Assembly (NCBI RefSeq): GCF_024346755.1
Contig: NZ_AP024861.1
Coordinates: 1,116,001 to 1,180,000 of the forward strand
Reading direction: 5' to 3'
Length of the DNA: 64,000 nucleotides
Source of the DNA: Vibrio aerogenes
GTDB lineage: Bacteria; Pseudomonadota; Gammaproteobacteria; Enterobacterales; Vibrionaceae
Position numbers and translations under genes: made by a program. The notes under the pieces were generated by a model. That model did not search any database. It saw nothing but the letters and a program-made list of their open reading frames with translations, and had not been told where the DNA came from. The first letter of the stretch is position 1. The number at the start of each line of letters is the position of its first letter. Below are positions 17,928 through 25,870 of this stretch, piece by piece.

Positions 17928-18783
17928 TAACAATCAACACGCTTTAATCGATATCAGACATTTAAATATCCGTCTGGCGAATGGTCAGACACTGGTTGAA
18001 AACCTCAGTTTCCGGATGGGCCGTGAGCGGGTGGCGCTGGTCGGTGAATCCGGCTCGGGTAAATCCCTGACCGCAAAGACCCTGATGGGACTGCTCCCTC
18101 CGGCCTGTATACCGCAGGCCGACCGGCTGGAGCTACTCGGACAACCGGTCTTATCCCTGTCGCAAAATCAGTGGTGTCGCTTGCGCGGCCAAAAAGTGGC
18201 GATGGTACTGCAAGATCCGAAGTACGCACTGAATCCGGCCCGGACCATTGGGATGCAGGTGGAAGAACCCCTCAAACTTCACCAGAAAATGAGCCGCAAA
18301 GCGCGGATTGAGAAAGTCGAATATATGCTGGATGCAGTCGGTCTGCCGGAGCCTGCAAGGTTGCGCCGTCAATATCCGCATCAGCTCTCCGGCGGAATGG
18401 GGCAGCGGGTGATGCTGGCGATTGCACTGATTAACGACCCGGAATTGCTGATTGCTGATGAACCGACATCCGCGCTCGATCATGCCGTGCGCGATCAGGT
18501 TCTGGCGCTGATTCACTCACTGGTGGAAGCACGGGATATGGGCCTGTTACTGATTAGTCATGATTTGCAGCAGGTCGCACAATACAGCGAGCGGGTGCTG
18601 GTCATGTATCAGGGGCAACTGCTCGATCAACTCCCCGCAGCAGAACTTTCGCAGGCGACACATCCTTACACCCAAACACTCTGGTCTTGTCAGCCACACC
18701 TCGACAAGCGGGGTTCGCCACTGCCGACGTTGGATCGGTTTTCACTCGACCGAATCGTACAGGAGCAACGTTATGGTCATTGA
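17917..18783 (+). CDS. ABC importer ATPase, DppD-like
   Basis: 288 residues from the ATG at 17917, which overlaps the permease by 11 bases. Walker A GESGSGKS is at about residues 43-50, the signature is LSGGMGQR, Walker B LLIADEP and the H-loop LISHD. It drives peptide-type uptake with the next gene. The family's usual C-terminal oligopeptide/dipeptide extension is shortened here (about 288 against 320-330 residues) and lacks the Cys cluster that often binds iron-sulfur in this family. Confidence 0.87.
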   Translation: MADNNNQHALIDIRHLNIRLANGQTLVENLSFRMGRERVALVGESGSGKSLTAKTLMGLLPPACIPQADRLELLGQPVLSLSQNQWCRLRGQKVAMVLQDPKYALNPARTIGMQVEEPLKLHQKMSRKARIEKVEYMLDAVGLPEPARLRRQYPHQLSGGMGQRVMLAIALINDPELLIADEPTSALDHAVRDQVLALIHSLVEARDMGLLLISHDLQQVAQYSERVLVMYQGQLLDQLPAAELSQATHPYTQTLWSCQPHLDKRGSPLPTLDRFSLDRIVQEQRYGH

Positions 18784-19498
18784 TCGATCAGAAAAGGATC
18801 AATCAGGCAAGCCCTCAGCGATTCTTGAGCTGAATCAGGTCAGTGTCACGCATGTGCAGGGCCATCAGCGCAATACGGTCGTCCACGGGGTTGATCTGCA
18901 TGTGGAAGAAGGAGCATGCTTCGGACTGGTTGGTCCCTCCGGTTGCGGCAAGTCATCGCTGCTGTGGGTACTGGCCGGATTGAATCCGCACTGGCAAGGT
19001 CACATCCGTATGCTGGGTCAGGCCCTCAAGCCCGGACAGATATTTCAAGGGGATTTACGTCGGGAAGTTCAAATGGTATTTCAGGATCCATACGCCTCGC
19101 TGCACCCGAAACACCGTCTGCGCCGGACACTGGCCGAGCCACTGAAACGGCTCGGGATGCGTGATATTGATGATCGTATTGAGACGGGTTTCAAACAGGT
19201 CGGTTTAAGCAGTGCGATGATTGATCGCTATCCGCACCAGCTTTCCGGCGGTCAGCGTCAGCGGGTGGCAATTGTCCGCGCTTTGCTGCCACAGCCCAAA
19301 TTACTGCTGCTTGATGAGCCGACTTCTGCGCTGGATATGTCCGTGCAGGCTGAAATTCTCAATTTGCTCAATGAACTGAAAGCACAACATCAGCTGACGA
19401 TGGTTTTGGTCAGCCATGATCCAAATACAATTGATTATATGTGTGATGCTGCGATGATGATGAAAGCTGGCCGGATTGCTGAATACCGGATTTATTGA
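18773..19498 (+). CDS. ABC importer ATPase, DppF-like (short)
   Basis: 241 residues. I take the ATG at 18773, after AGGAGC, which overlaps the previous gene by 11 bases; the longer open frame lies inside that gene. Walker A GPSGCGKS, signature LSGGQRQR, Walker B LLLLDEP and LVSHDPN are intact. It is shorter than typical DppF/OppF proteins (about 320) and ends soon after the H-loop, so the C-terminal oligopeptide domain is missing. It forms a heterodimer with the preceding ATPase in the usual model. Confidence 0.85.
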   Translation: MVIDRSEKDQSGKPSAILELNQVSVTHVQGHQRNTVVHGVDLHVEEGACFGLVGPSGCGKSSLLWVLAGLNPHWQGHIRMLGQALKPGQIFQGDLRREVQMVFQDPYASLHPKHRLRRTLAEPLKRLGMRDIDDRIETGFKQVGLSSAMIDRYPHQLSGGQRQRVAIVRALLPQPKLLLLDEPTSALDMSVQAEILNLLNELKAQHQLTMVLVSHDPNTIDYMCDAAMMMKAGRIAEYRIY

Positions 19499-19518
19499 TT
19501 TTTCATAGTGTTACCAGG

Positions 19519-19559
19519 TTTTGACCATCAGTGAGCTTTTTGATCACCGGTGGTCAAAA
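19519..19559. repeat. Palindromic dispersed repeat, copy 1 (terminator-like)
   Basis: Arms TTTTGACCA and TGGTCAAAA enclose GTGAGCTTTTTGA. An almost identical element with the same spacing is at 38839-38879. Both lie just 3' of a plus-strand gene, so a shared terminator or small repeat family is likely. Confidence 0.7.
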
Positions 19560-19616
19560 AGTCAGAGCAGTGTTTGTCCGGCCTGCTGAAAAAACAGCAC
19601 AAATGAGGAAGATAAG

Positions 19617-20333
19617 ATGATTCAACAGCAACAAAAAACATACACTGATGGTGATATCACCATGCACGGACAATTCATCCGCGATGATCAACAAACAGCA
19701 CCGTTACCGGGCGTTTTGATTGCCCCTTCATTCCGTGGACTCAGTGATTTTGAAATTGAGCAGGGAAAGGCGCTGGCAGCACTGGGTTACGCGGTCCTTG
19801 TGGTTGATTATTATGGGGACGGGCGCTTGACGACTTCTCCGGAAGAAGCGACGGCATGGAAAAATGAACTCGATAACAATCGGCCGGTTTTTTGCCGGCG
19901 GATGCTGGCAGCACTTAACGCATTACGTGCCATGGATGGTGTCGATGCACAGCGCACCGGGGCGATGGGTTACTGCTTTGGCGGGAAAGGCGTGCTTGAT
20001 CTGGCGCGTAGCGGTGAGTCTTTTTCTGCTGCTGTATCGCTTCATGGCGTGTATGATGCCCCGAGCGATGCGAAACCAGAAGATTTACCCCGTATTCAGC
20101 CTGCGGTGTTGATTCTTCATGGATACGACGATCCGTTGTCACCACCCGAGTCTGTAGAGAGGCTCAGTCAGGAGCTGACCGCGCGTTGTTCAGACTGGCA
20201 AATTCTGACCTTTGGTCATACCGGTCATTCTTACACCAACCCCAAAGCTCAAAATCCGGGTTTTACTTATCAGCCGGTTTCAAACCAGCGCTCATGGCGT
20301 GTATTGACGGAGTTTTTTGCGGACGTTTTTTAA
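19617..20333 (+). CDS. Dienelactone hydrolase family protein
   Basis: 238 residues, no signal peptide, so cytoplasmic. The alpha/beta-hydrolase fold has the DLH-type Cys nucleophile in GYCFGG (about residue 119), an acid in HGYDDPLSP and a His in GHTGHSY. Family members hydrolyse dienelactones or other cyclic esters; the substrate here is unknown. A GAGGAAGATAAG site precedes the ATG. It stands alone between the ABC operon and the accessory island. Confidence 0.85.
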   Translation: MIQQQQKTYTDGDITMHGQFIRDDQQTAPLPGVLIAPSFRGLSDFEIEQGKALAALGYAVLVVDYYGDGRLTTSPEEATAWKNELDNNRPVFCRRMLAALNALRAMDGVDAQRTGAMGYCFGGKGVLDLARSGESFSAAVSLHGVYDAPSDAKPEDLPRIQPAVLILHGYDDPLSPPESVERLSQELTARCSDWQILTFGHTGHSYTNPKAQNPGFTYQPVSNQRSWRVLTEFFADVF

Positions 20334-20435
20334 GACGAGCGATTTTAAGGCGAGTGAGCTTCTGATATCGGTGGGTTCTTTGGGTAGAGAACGTGGGCCG
20401 TCAAAATTTTAAAACATCATCCCTTGCAGAGGCGT

Positions 20436-20744
20436 TTAATCTTGTGCAAGCCCTTTTTCTGTCAGACGGTATTTCTGCAAAGGGGTGTTTGGTTTATCAG
20501 GAAAGGTCATTTCGATCAGGCCATTTTCCAGTGCGGATTTCAAATAACGTTCACGGAATGATTTGCGATCTTTAAGTGAAAGTGCCTGCTGTAATTCATC
20601 CCGGTTGTAGTTTTTTCCCGGTTGATTCATCGCTTTCAGTAAGGCATTCACTTGGGGGGTAACTTGAGGGGTATCTTGGGGGGGGTGATGTGAGGATGCA
20701 ACTTCGATCGTTTCTAAAATGATCTTGAGCACCAGTTCAATCAA
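20436..20744 (-). pseudogene. C-terminal fragment of a Fic-type protein (winged-helix tail)
   Basis: 102 codons. The beginning DSAPLIELVLKIILETI followed by PQDTPQVTPQV and a winged-helix segment (LSLKDRKSFRERYLKSALENGLIEMT, then LTEKGL) matches the tail of Fic/filamentation and related ATP-binding proteins. The Fic core (HPFxxGNGR) is absent. The coding frame upstream merges into a dispersed repeat (20748-20820), so the N-terminus seems to have been lost at that repeat. Whether the fragment is expressed is unknown. Confidence 0.55.
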
Positions 20745-20747
20745 TGG

Positions 20748-20820
20748 TGCAGAATCATCCTGGATGTATGAGTGAGTGGTATTTTGCCAGGAGCGGACAA
20801 AACCAGATCCAGATTCAAAC
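20748..20820. repeat. Dispersed repeat R1, copy A
   Basis: About 73 bases, including GAGTGAGTGGTATTTTGCC and GAGCGGACAAAACCAGAT, closely matched at 21746-21818 in the same orientation. It is fused to the truncated Fic fragment. Confidence 0.75.
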
Positions 20821-20865
20821 CAGAATCCTTCAATTTACAGCCTCTATACTGGCAGTGACCAGAGA

Positions 20866-21140
20866 TTACGGATCCTGACGGTTATGCAGAACACGTATCA
20901 CTTCAACCCGGTCATTGAAAGCCCGATAGAAAATCGTGTGACTTTTGATGGAATGACTGCGTAAATCTGGCAATAAATCATGTCGCAGCTGCCCGGTTGA
21001 GGGATATTCCATCAGAATAGAAAGGACGATTTGATGGTGTCGATATATTTGCTGGATTTTATTGTCCCCCAGCGATTCACACCAAATTGCCAGATGTGCT
21101 TCAGGTCTGATTGTGCAATCGGTGAAATGAATAACTTCAT
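20866..21140 (-). pseudogene. parE: ParE-family toxin gene inactivated by a frameshift
   Basis: Starting at the ATG at 21140 the minus strand encodes MKLFISPIAQSDLKHIW and then WGTIKSSKYIDTIKSSF, the usual first half of a ParE/RelE toxin, but reaches a stop at the next codons. Shifting by one base restores the second half: ILMEYPSTGQL, then IKSHTIFYRAFNDRVEVIRVLH. One T seems to be missing from a T-run (plus-strand A at 21021-21023), so the toxin is probably dead. It sits 12 bases after its antitoxin gene. Sequencing error in the short homopolymer is the main alternative. Confidence 0.72.
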
Positions 21141-21152
21141 TACTGATATCAA

Positions 21153-21410
21153 TTAACTTTTGATATTGTTAAACAGAGCATCGAGTGATGCTTTGGAATC
21201 AATCTCGACGCCTTCACCACGGTTAAGTTGTTCCAGTCCGGTATTTAATTGCTGACGAAGCTGGGCAACTTTCAGTTCCCGAACCCAGTCTTCATGCGTT
21301 TCCATAAAACGCAGTGCTTCGCGGATCACTTCACTGGCATTATTGTACAGACCACTTTCAACTTTAGCTTTCACGCGAGCCTCCAGTTCGGGAGTTAATG
21401 AAATATGCAT
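21153..21410 (-). CDS. parD: ParD-family antitoxin
   Basis: 85 residues from the ATG at 21410, with GGAG about 9 bases upstream; a longer open frame upstream lacks support. The start MHISLTPELEARVKAKVESG and the helix NNASEVIREALRFME form the ribbon-helix-helix DNA-binding fold of ParD. It would bind its own promoter and neutralise ParE. Its toxin partner downstream is frameshifted, so it may be an orphan antitoxin. Confidence 0.85.
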   Translation of the reverse strand: MHISLTPELEARVKAKVESGLYNNASEVIREALRFMETHEDWVRELKVAQLRQQLNTGLEQLNRGEGVEIDSKASLDALFNNIKS

Positions 21411-21599
21411 AATGACGGATCTCCACTGAACAAAACTATTGAGATCATAGTTGGACTGACAATGATTATCAATCTTTGGATCTGTCAGCCGACAAAGGCT
21501 GATCATGTTCAGGAAGTGTATAAGAAGCATCTTATGACAGGAAGTACACCTGGTAAACCGTGGTTTTGACTGGATATTATCCTTTGCGGAGGATCACTG

Positions 21600-21659
21600 T
21601 TTTTGGTGAAAAATTTATGTTTGCAGAGTATGAGAGCTTTTGAGTCTGTTCAACAGACA
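21600..21659. repeat. Dispersed repeat R2, copy A
   Basis: About 60 bases containing GTGAAAAATTTATGTTTGC and GAGTCTGTTCAACAG, nearly identical to 22926-22986, with a short 3' part repeated at 25431-25456. It lies upstream of the parDE module. Confidence 0.8.
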
Positions 21660-21745
21660 TCGGATCATGTGTGGTTAAATCTACACCCGGATGGCGATTG
21701 AAGCACGCTGGTTAACCCAGACACTGAATGAACGGATTGGTTCGA

Positions 21746-21818
21746 TGCAGAACCATCCTGGATGTCTGAGTGAGTGGTATTTTGCCTGGAGCGGACAAAA
21801 CCAGATTCGAACTCAAAA
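21746..21818. repeat. Dispersed repeat R1, copy B
   Basis: Direct copy of 20748-20820. The two copies bracket the parDE module, one on each side, at a distance of about 1 kb. Confidence 0.75.
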
Positions 21819-21835
21819 TCTGACCGTCCACATGT

Positions 21836-22255
21836 TCAAAATGCCTGCCCCGACAGAGACTTCAACCTCTCCATGACTGCCGGGATTTCAGCCGCTAACC
21901 GGAGCAGTTTATCCATTGCGTCTGATTGCATCACATCATCCGCTTCATATTTGGAGAAAGCGACCGGGCCACCACCGAATACACGGGCGGCTTCTCTCTG
22001 ATTTAATTGCCATTGCTTACGTAACTTGCGGACTTCAGCGCCGGTCAGTAATCCCTGAACCTGTTTTTTAAAGGCGATCATAGCGCGTTTATTTTGCCGG
22101 GCATCGGTCGCATTTGCCTGTTCACACCCACAGCCATCACATACCGAATAATAGCTTTTTATGGTGCCTTTTATTCCCTGATGTTCAACTTCTGTCAGTT
22201 CATATTCAGAATGAAGGAAGCCTGATTCACAGATGGGGCATAATTGTTTTTTCAT
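21836..22255 (-). CDS. MqsA-type antitoxin (zinc finger plus HTH)
   Basis: 139 residues from the ATG at 22255. The N-terminal CPIC and CDGC pairs form the zinc-binding domain of MqsA/YgiT-type antitoxins, and the C-terminal LTGAEVRKLRKQWQLNQREAARVFGGGPVAFSKYE is an XRE/MqsA DNA-binding helix-turn-helix. It lies 10 bases after the putative toxin, the usual mqsR-mqsA order, and should repress the pair. The longer open frame upstream overlaps the toxin gene and lacks a sensible ribosome site. Confidence 0.85.
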   Translation of the reverse strand: MKKQLCPICESGFLHSEYELTEVEHQGIKGTIKSYYSVCDGCGCEQANATDARQNKRAMIAFKKQVQGLLTGAEVRKLRKQWQLNQREAARVFGGGPVAFSKYEADDVMQSDAMDKLLRLAAEIPAVMERLKSLSGQAF

Positions 22256-22265
22256 ATTTGTTCCT

Positions 22266-22694
22266 CTACTGCGATGGGTGACAGGAAACCAGTAACAGGA
22301 TTTTCTCGTTCCGGGTGACTGCAAACTTGACATAGTATTCAAAGCGTATTGTTTTTCTTGCATATTCAGCCCATTCATTCCGATATAACCGGTATCCGTC
22401 ACAGGCCGCACAAGGGCCATTGGGTTTCTGTACACACCATTCTGAACTGATGTAAGTGCCCAATATGATCGCTTGCCTTATTAAGAGTCGTACTTCGTCC
22501 ATTTCAAGAGCTAAGTTTGCAACGTCCCGGATACATTTGCGTGTCCACAACCGGGTGTGATGGTCACCTGCGTCCAGTATCTCCAGAACTTTTTCTTTCG
22601 GGTAAAGCGGTCCGTTGAGATAAAGACGGCTTTCACCAACATCTGCTGGTGGTTGCTGCTTAAAAGCACTGATATTGATTTTATTATTTACCAT
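22266..22694 (-). CDS. MqsR-like putative toxin
   Basis: 142 residues. The central layout EKVLEILDAGDHHTR ... LALEMDEVRLLI ... YVKFAVTRNEKILLLVSCH resembles MqsR mRNA interferases (lysine/aspartate helix, LGLDxD helix, final YxKxxV strand), but it has an added middle segment with two Cys (PCAAC) and a longer N-terminus. Its position directly before an MqsA-type antitoxin supports a toxin role. I do not recognise a standard family name; the function is inferred from order and fold pattern. Confidence 0.6.
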   Translation of the reverse strand: MVNNKINISAFKQQPPADVGESRLYLNGPLYPKEKVLEILDAGDHHTRLWTRKCIRDVANLALEMDEVRLLIRQAIILGTYISSEWCVQKPNGPCAACDGYRLYRNEWAEYARKTIRFEYYVKFAVTRNEKILLLVSCHPSQ

Positions 22695-23086
22695 TATGGT
22701 AACTTATTCCAGTTGTTTTTATGTGAATGAGTCGTGTTTGTTGCGGCACAGTTCTCCCTGATTTCTGGAAGGGAATGGTTTTATAGAAACGGAAGAACCT
22801 TGGATATCCCCATGTTTTTCAGGCTGAAAGCTTTGGTTTAGGTGCCATTGAAAATATCGTACTCAGGATGAATAAGTGAATAAATATCAATTGGTTGGGA
22901 AGTTATTGTTGTGCGTGAGGGTTTGGTTTTTGGTGAAAAATTTATGTTTGCAGAGTATGAGAGCCTTTGAGTCTGTTCAACAGGCACCAGATCTGGTGTA
23001 GTTTTCACCCACCTTCACTGATTCCATCAGCATCCTCACATGAGACCCAATTCCTTTTGTTTGATGACATCATTTACCCGAACCAT
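22695..23086. repeat. Gene-free stretch holding repeat R2 copy B
   Basis: About 390 bases without a credible gene. The only feature I see is the R2 repeat at 22926-22986, followed by CACCTTCACTGATTCC, which recurs near 38932. The upstream half is probably the promoter region of the mqsRA-like module. Confidence 0.6.
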
Positions 23087-23785
23087 TTACAAATCAAAGT
23101 ATTTTTTAAATGCTGCCTGGCCAGATTTGGTAATACGAACCTCACGGTATCCGGGGACCCGTTCTATCCATTTATTCTCTTCAAAACACTGAAAAAGAGC
23201 CGCGCCAGCATAGCCGCCAAGGTGAAACTTTCGTTCGCTCCAGTCTAAACATGCGCTGCACTTTTTACGTTTAGTTTTGTTGTCGGTCGGGATGCCTAAC
23301 CGGGCAAATTGTGCTTTACCCTTGCTGGTTAACGCGTCACCAAGGCTTGTAATCCATTTATGTTTCAATAAGTAGTCGTATATTTTTACCGCCACTTCGC
23401 CAGCAAGATGATCGTAACATGTTCGTGCCTGTTGGAGTTCAGCAGGAACCCGGGATTTGGGCGCTTGAATGGCTCCAAAAGAAATCCCCATCATGGTCTC
23501 AAGTAATGCCGCGATACTCGCGCTATAGAGACGAAAATAACGATGACGCCCTTGTGAGAGACAAGTAATGAGTTTTTCTTTTTGCAGACGGGATAAATGG
23601 CCGCTGGTCGTCGAGGGTGCGATATCTGCAACTGCACTGAGTTCAGTCGCCGTCCATGCCCGGCCATCCATCAGTGCACAAAGAATTTTCATCCGTGAAA
23701 TATCAGACATGGCTGCTGCCAGCGCAGCCATGGATGTCTCTTGTTGATAGTGATCTTCTGTTTGCGGCATTGGTTGATTTTTCAT
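23087..23785 (-). CDS. ArsR-family winged-helix transcription regulator
   Basis: 232 residues. The N-terminal third is an ArsR/SmtB winged helix: ISRMKILCALMDGRAWTATELSAVADIAPSTTSGHLSRLQKEKLI. The rest is a longer helical domain containing CSACLDWSERKFHLGG, a Cys/His-rich stretch typical of the larger ArsR-like regulators in this group. No metal site of the standard ArsR type is obvious. It is 43 bases after a monooxygenase gene on the same strand and probably regulates it. Confidence 0.82.
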   Translation of the reverse strand: MKNQPMPQTEDHYQQETSMAALAAAMSDISRMKILCALMDGRAWTATELSAVADIAPSTTSGHLSRLQKEKLITCLSQGRHRYFRLYSASIAALLETMMGISFGAIQAPKSRVPAELQQARTCYDHLAGEVAVKIYDYLLKHKWITSLGDALTSKGKAQFARLGIPTDNKTKRKKCSACLDWSERKFHLGGYAGAALFQCFEENKWIERVPGYREVRITKSGQAAFKKYFDL

Positions 23786-23828
23786 GTCAGGGAGCCCGGT
23801 TCAGCGTAACTTTTTTGCGACTGTATCA

Positions 23829-24152
23829 TTATCTGTGATCGGGTTCAGCTGATTCGAATGCGTATTCTCTGATCAGGTTGAGCACCCGGATATGGTAACC
23901 AGAGAAAATAGTGTCTCTTCCTTCATGCTGCGCAGCCTGATGTAATACGTTTTGTTTCCATTGCATGATTGAGGCTTCACTTTCCCACCATGAGAGCGAT
24001 AAGAACTTGTGTGGATCGGTCACGCTGTGAAAGCGTTCAACAGAAATAAAACCATCGACATCGCTGAGCAGTGGTTTGAGCTGTGCGGCAAGATCAAAAT
24101 ACCGGGCCTGTTTTTCCGGTACGGCTTTGGCTTCAAAAAGAACGGCTATCAT
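23829..24152 (-). CDS. Antibiotic biosynthesis monooxygenase (ABM) domain protein
   Basis: 107 residues in the ABM ferredoxin-like fold: IAVLFEAKAVPEKQARYFDLAAQL, then GFISVERFHSVTDPHKFLSLSWWESEASI. Members act on quinones, heme or polyketides, or have unknown substrates. It is first in a two-gene unit with the ArsR-type regulator. Confidence 0.8.
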   Translation of the reverse strand: MIAVLFEAKAVPEKQARYFDLAAQLKPLLSDVDGFISVERFHSVTDPHKFLSLSWWESEASIMQWKQNVLHQAAQHEGRDTIFSGYHIRVLNLIREYAFESAEPDHR

Positions 24153-24599
24153 CTTTTTTCCCTCATTGAGTGATTCACTCCGGATGATAGTGTTTTGAAA
24201 AACAGGTTACTTCGGTGATGAGCGAAATATACAGGGAGAGCTGGAGAAATAAAGCCGAAAAATAAAGTGCCTGTCCCCACAGGAATCTCTTTGCTGGTTG
24301 CCACTGCTCGAAATGTTCATATGCCTTGTTCTTTGCTGTAACTGATATGTCGGTAAAGGATGAAATAGAGTGGTTTTCTGCTTATTGAGCTCTTTTCCAT
24401 GTTGCGGAGAAGCGATTGCAGATTCAATATCCGGCCTTATTTTTTGTTGATTCAGAGTATTGTCATGGATAATCCTATATCTCAATCTCCATCATCAAGT
24501 CTTTTGTTGAGCAGGGCATTTGGTAAAAATATACATTGTAGTCTATATAGATTCAGGTCTATAATAAACCCGAACATAAAATAATAAGAAGAACAAATT
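24153..24599. promoter_or_regulatory. Gene-free stretch with repeats and the higBA promoter
   Basis: About 450 bases. 24264-24281 contains a GTGCCTGTCCCCAC motif also near 40138. 24410-24470 (R5) resembles 39045-39110. A likely promoter follows: TTGTAG at 24536-24541 and TATAAT at 24560-24565, 18 bases apart, with GTCTATA repeated at 24541 and 24557 over the core, a plausible operator for the antitoxin. Confidence 0.6.
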
Positions 24600-24959
24600 A
24601 TGTGGAACGTCGTATTAAGACCTATGTTTTTGGCGTGGTTTCAATCACTGTCCAGCGAGGATAAAGTAAACGTCAGGGCTTCGCTGGAACTCTTAAAAGA
24701 AAAGGGGCCGAATTTACCACGCCCTCATGTTGACACACTCAGCAATACAAAACTTAAGAAGCTTAAAGAGCTGAGAGTACAAAGTCATGGTAAACCTCTT
24801 CGGGTGTTTTTTGCGTTCGATCCCGAGCGTCGGTGCGTCGTGCTTTGCGCAGGGGACAAAACAGGGGATAAGAGGTTTTATAAAAAGATGATTCCGATAG
24901 CAGAAGATGAGTTTAAGGAACATCTACAGGAGATAGACAATGAAAAGTCAAACACTTGA
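24600..24959 (+). CDS. higB: HigB/RelE-like toxin (phage-derived Gp49-like family)
   Basis: 119 residues. VVLRPMFLAWFQSLSSEDKVNVRASLELLKEKGPNLPRPHVDTL, then LKELRVQSHGKPLRVFFAFDPERRCVVLCAGDK and KRFYKKMIPIAEDEF fits RelE-fold toxins of the HigB/Gp49 type, which cut mRNA on the ribosome. It overlaps the antitoxin by 20 bases. The toxin-first order is normal for HigBA. Confidence 0.87.
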   Translation: MWNVVLRPMFLAWFQSLSSEDKVNVRASLELLKEKGPNLPRPHVDTLSNTKLKKLKELRVQSHGKPLRVFFAFDPERRCVVLCAGDKTGDKRFYKKMIPIAEDEFKEHLQEIDNEKSNT

Positions 24960-25245
24960 TGCGTTAGACGCTTTGATGACAGATGATGAGCTGGCTCAGG
25001 CAAAAGCGAAAGCTGAATCAATGCTTTTCGAGTTAAATTTGGCTGAGTTTCGCCGTATTGTCCAGAAATCGCAGACAGAAGTTGCTGATATTATGGGGGT
25101 TAAACAGCCTACAGTGGCTAACCTTGAAAAGAATGGCAAAGATGTCAAATTACTGTCCTTGAAACGTTATATTGAAGCATTGGGTGGCAAATTAAGACTG
25201 GATGTTGAATTGCCTGATGGTACGCATCGGGGCTTAGATATTTAG
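24940..25245 (+). CDS. higA: HigA-like XRE-family antitoxin
   Basis: 101 residues with an XRE helix-turn-helix (FRRIVQKSQTEVADIMGVKQPTVANLEKNGKDVKLLSLKRYIEALGG). AGGAG precedes the ATG, inside the toxin gene. It neutralises HigB and likely represses the promoter at 24536-24565. No frame damage is visible, so this pair looks functional. Confidence 0.87.
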   Translation: MKSQTLDALDALMTDDELAQAKAKAESMLFELNLAEFRRIVQKSQTEVADIMGVKQPTVANLEKNGKDVKLLSLKRYIEALGGKLRLDVELPDGTHRGLDI

Positions 25246-25449
25246 ATTAACGTTATCATTGCCTTGCAGTAAGCTCCATGTCTGGGCATAGTCCTGAATA
25301 ACACTCAGTACGGTTTGACTTTGTTCATTGATTAACTGTTGATTGTTTAGTGTTTGGGAGAGTAAATTAATGACTTGTTCGAATTCAACACCTTGCTCTG
25401 TTAGTCGTTGTTGATTCAAGGTGTAACTTTGGGTCTGTTCAACAGGCAC
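25234..25449 (-). pseudogene. Short fragment resembling the middle of a Fic/RhuM-type protein
   Basis: 71 codons: EFEQVINLLSQTLNNQQLINEQSQTVLSVIQDYAQTWSLLQG resembles a helical segment found before the Fic domain in RhuM/death-on-curing proteins (a VxxLLSxTL...YAxTWSLL pattern). No Fic core follows. Its 5' end reaches the R2-type repeat (25431-25456) and its 3' end overlaps higA, so it is likely a leftover. The assignment is by recalled pattern and moderate at best. Confidence 0.4.
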
Positions 25450-25870
25450 CGGATCAGATTTTACGGGCGTCCTGCCCGGAAAATCCTGAAACCCTCGTCC
25501 TTAGGGTTTCTCCCTCATACAGCGTTCAAATCACCACAGAGTCCAAACTTTGTTTTTCAAACAGCGACTACCAAATTCAAATAAACAAATAACCAAAGGA
25601 CAAACCGTCAGGACGACGGTTTGAAGCTTTTCAGGACAGGAAGTCCTTAAAAGCTGATCCTGACCCGCGCACTGAGAAGCTAAATAAAAAAGGAATTTTT
25701 GGTCCGTTTTTGTTCCTTCAAAAATGGACTTGGCCGCGTTCGAAAAAGGTAAAGGAATCGATAAAGGCAGGCGCGGACGAAACCCGATCCGGACTTAAAT
25801 TGACCCCGTTCGATGAAGCCAGAGAAATCGACAAAGGCAGGCGCGTACCAAACCTGATCCGAACCCCGAA
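25450..25870. repeat. Gene-free repeat-rich stretch (R4 copy A and an internal duplication)
   Basis: About 420 bases with no credible gene. 25552-25709 (R4) matches 39984-40137 in the same orientation, with AAGCTTTTCAGGAC, ATCCTGACC and GGAATTTTTGGTC in common. 25755-25793 and 25824-25862 are an imperfect direct repeat (GGCAGGCGCG core) with a period of about 69 bases. Open frames across it are low in quality. Confidence 0.65.

Noticed and set aside
20776..20964. Small plus-strand frame opposite parE
   Set aside because: Shadow of the R1 repeat and the antisense of the parE remnant.
20748..25456. Chromosomal integron cassette array
   Set aside because: The many toxin-antitoxin genes suggest it, but no attC-like long palindromes with GTTRRRY cores and no integrase are visible; genes are also on both strands.
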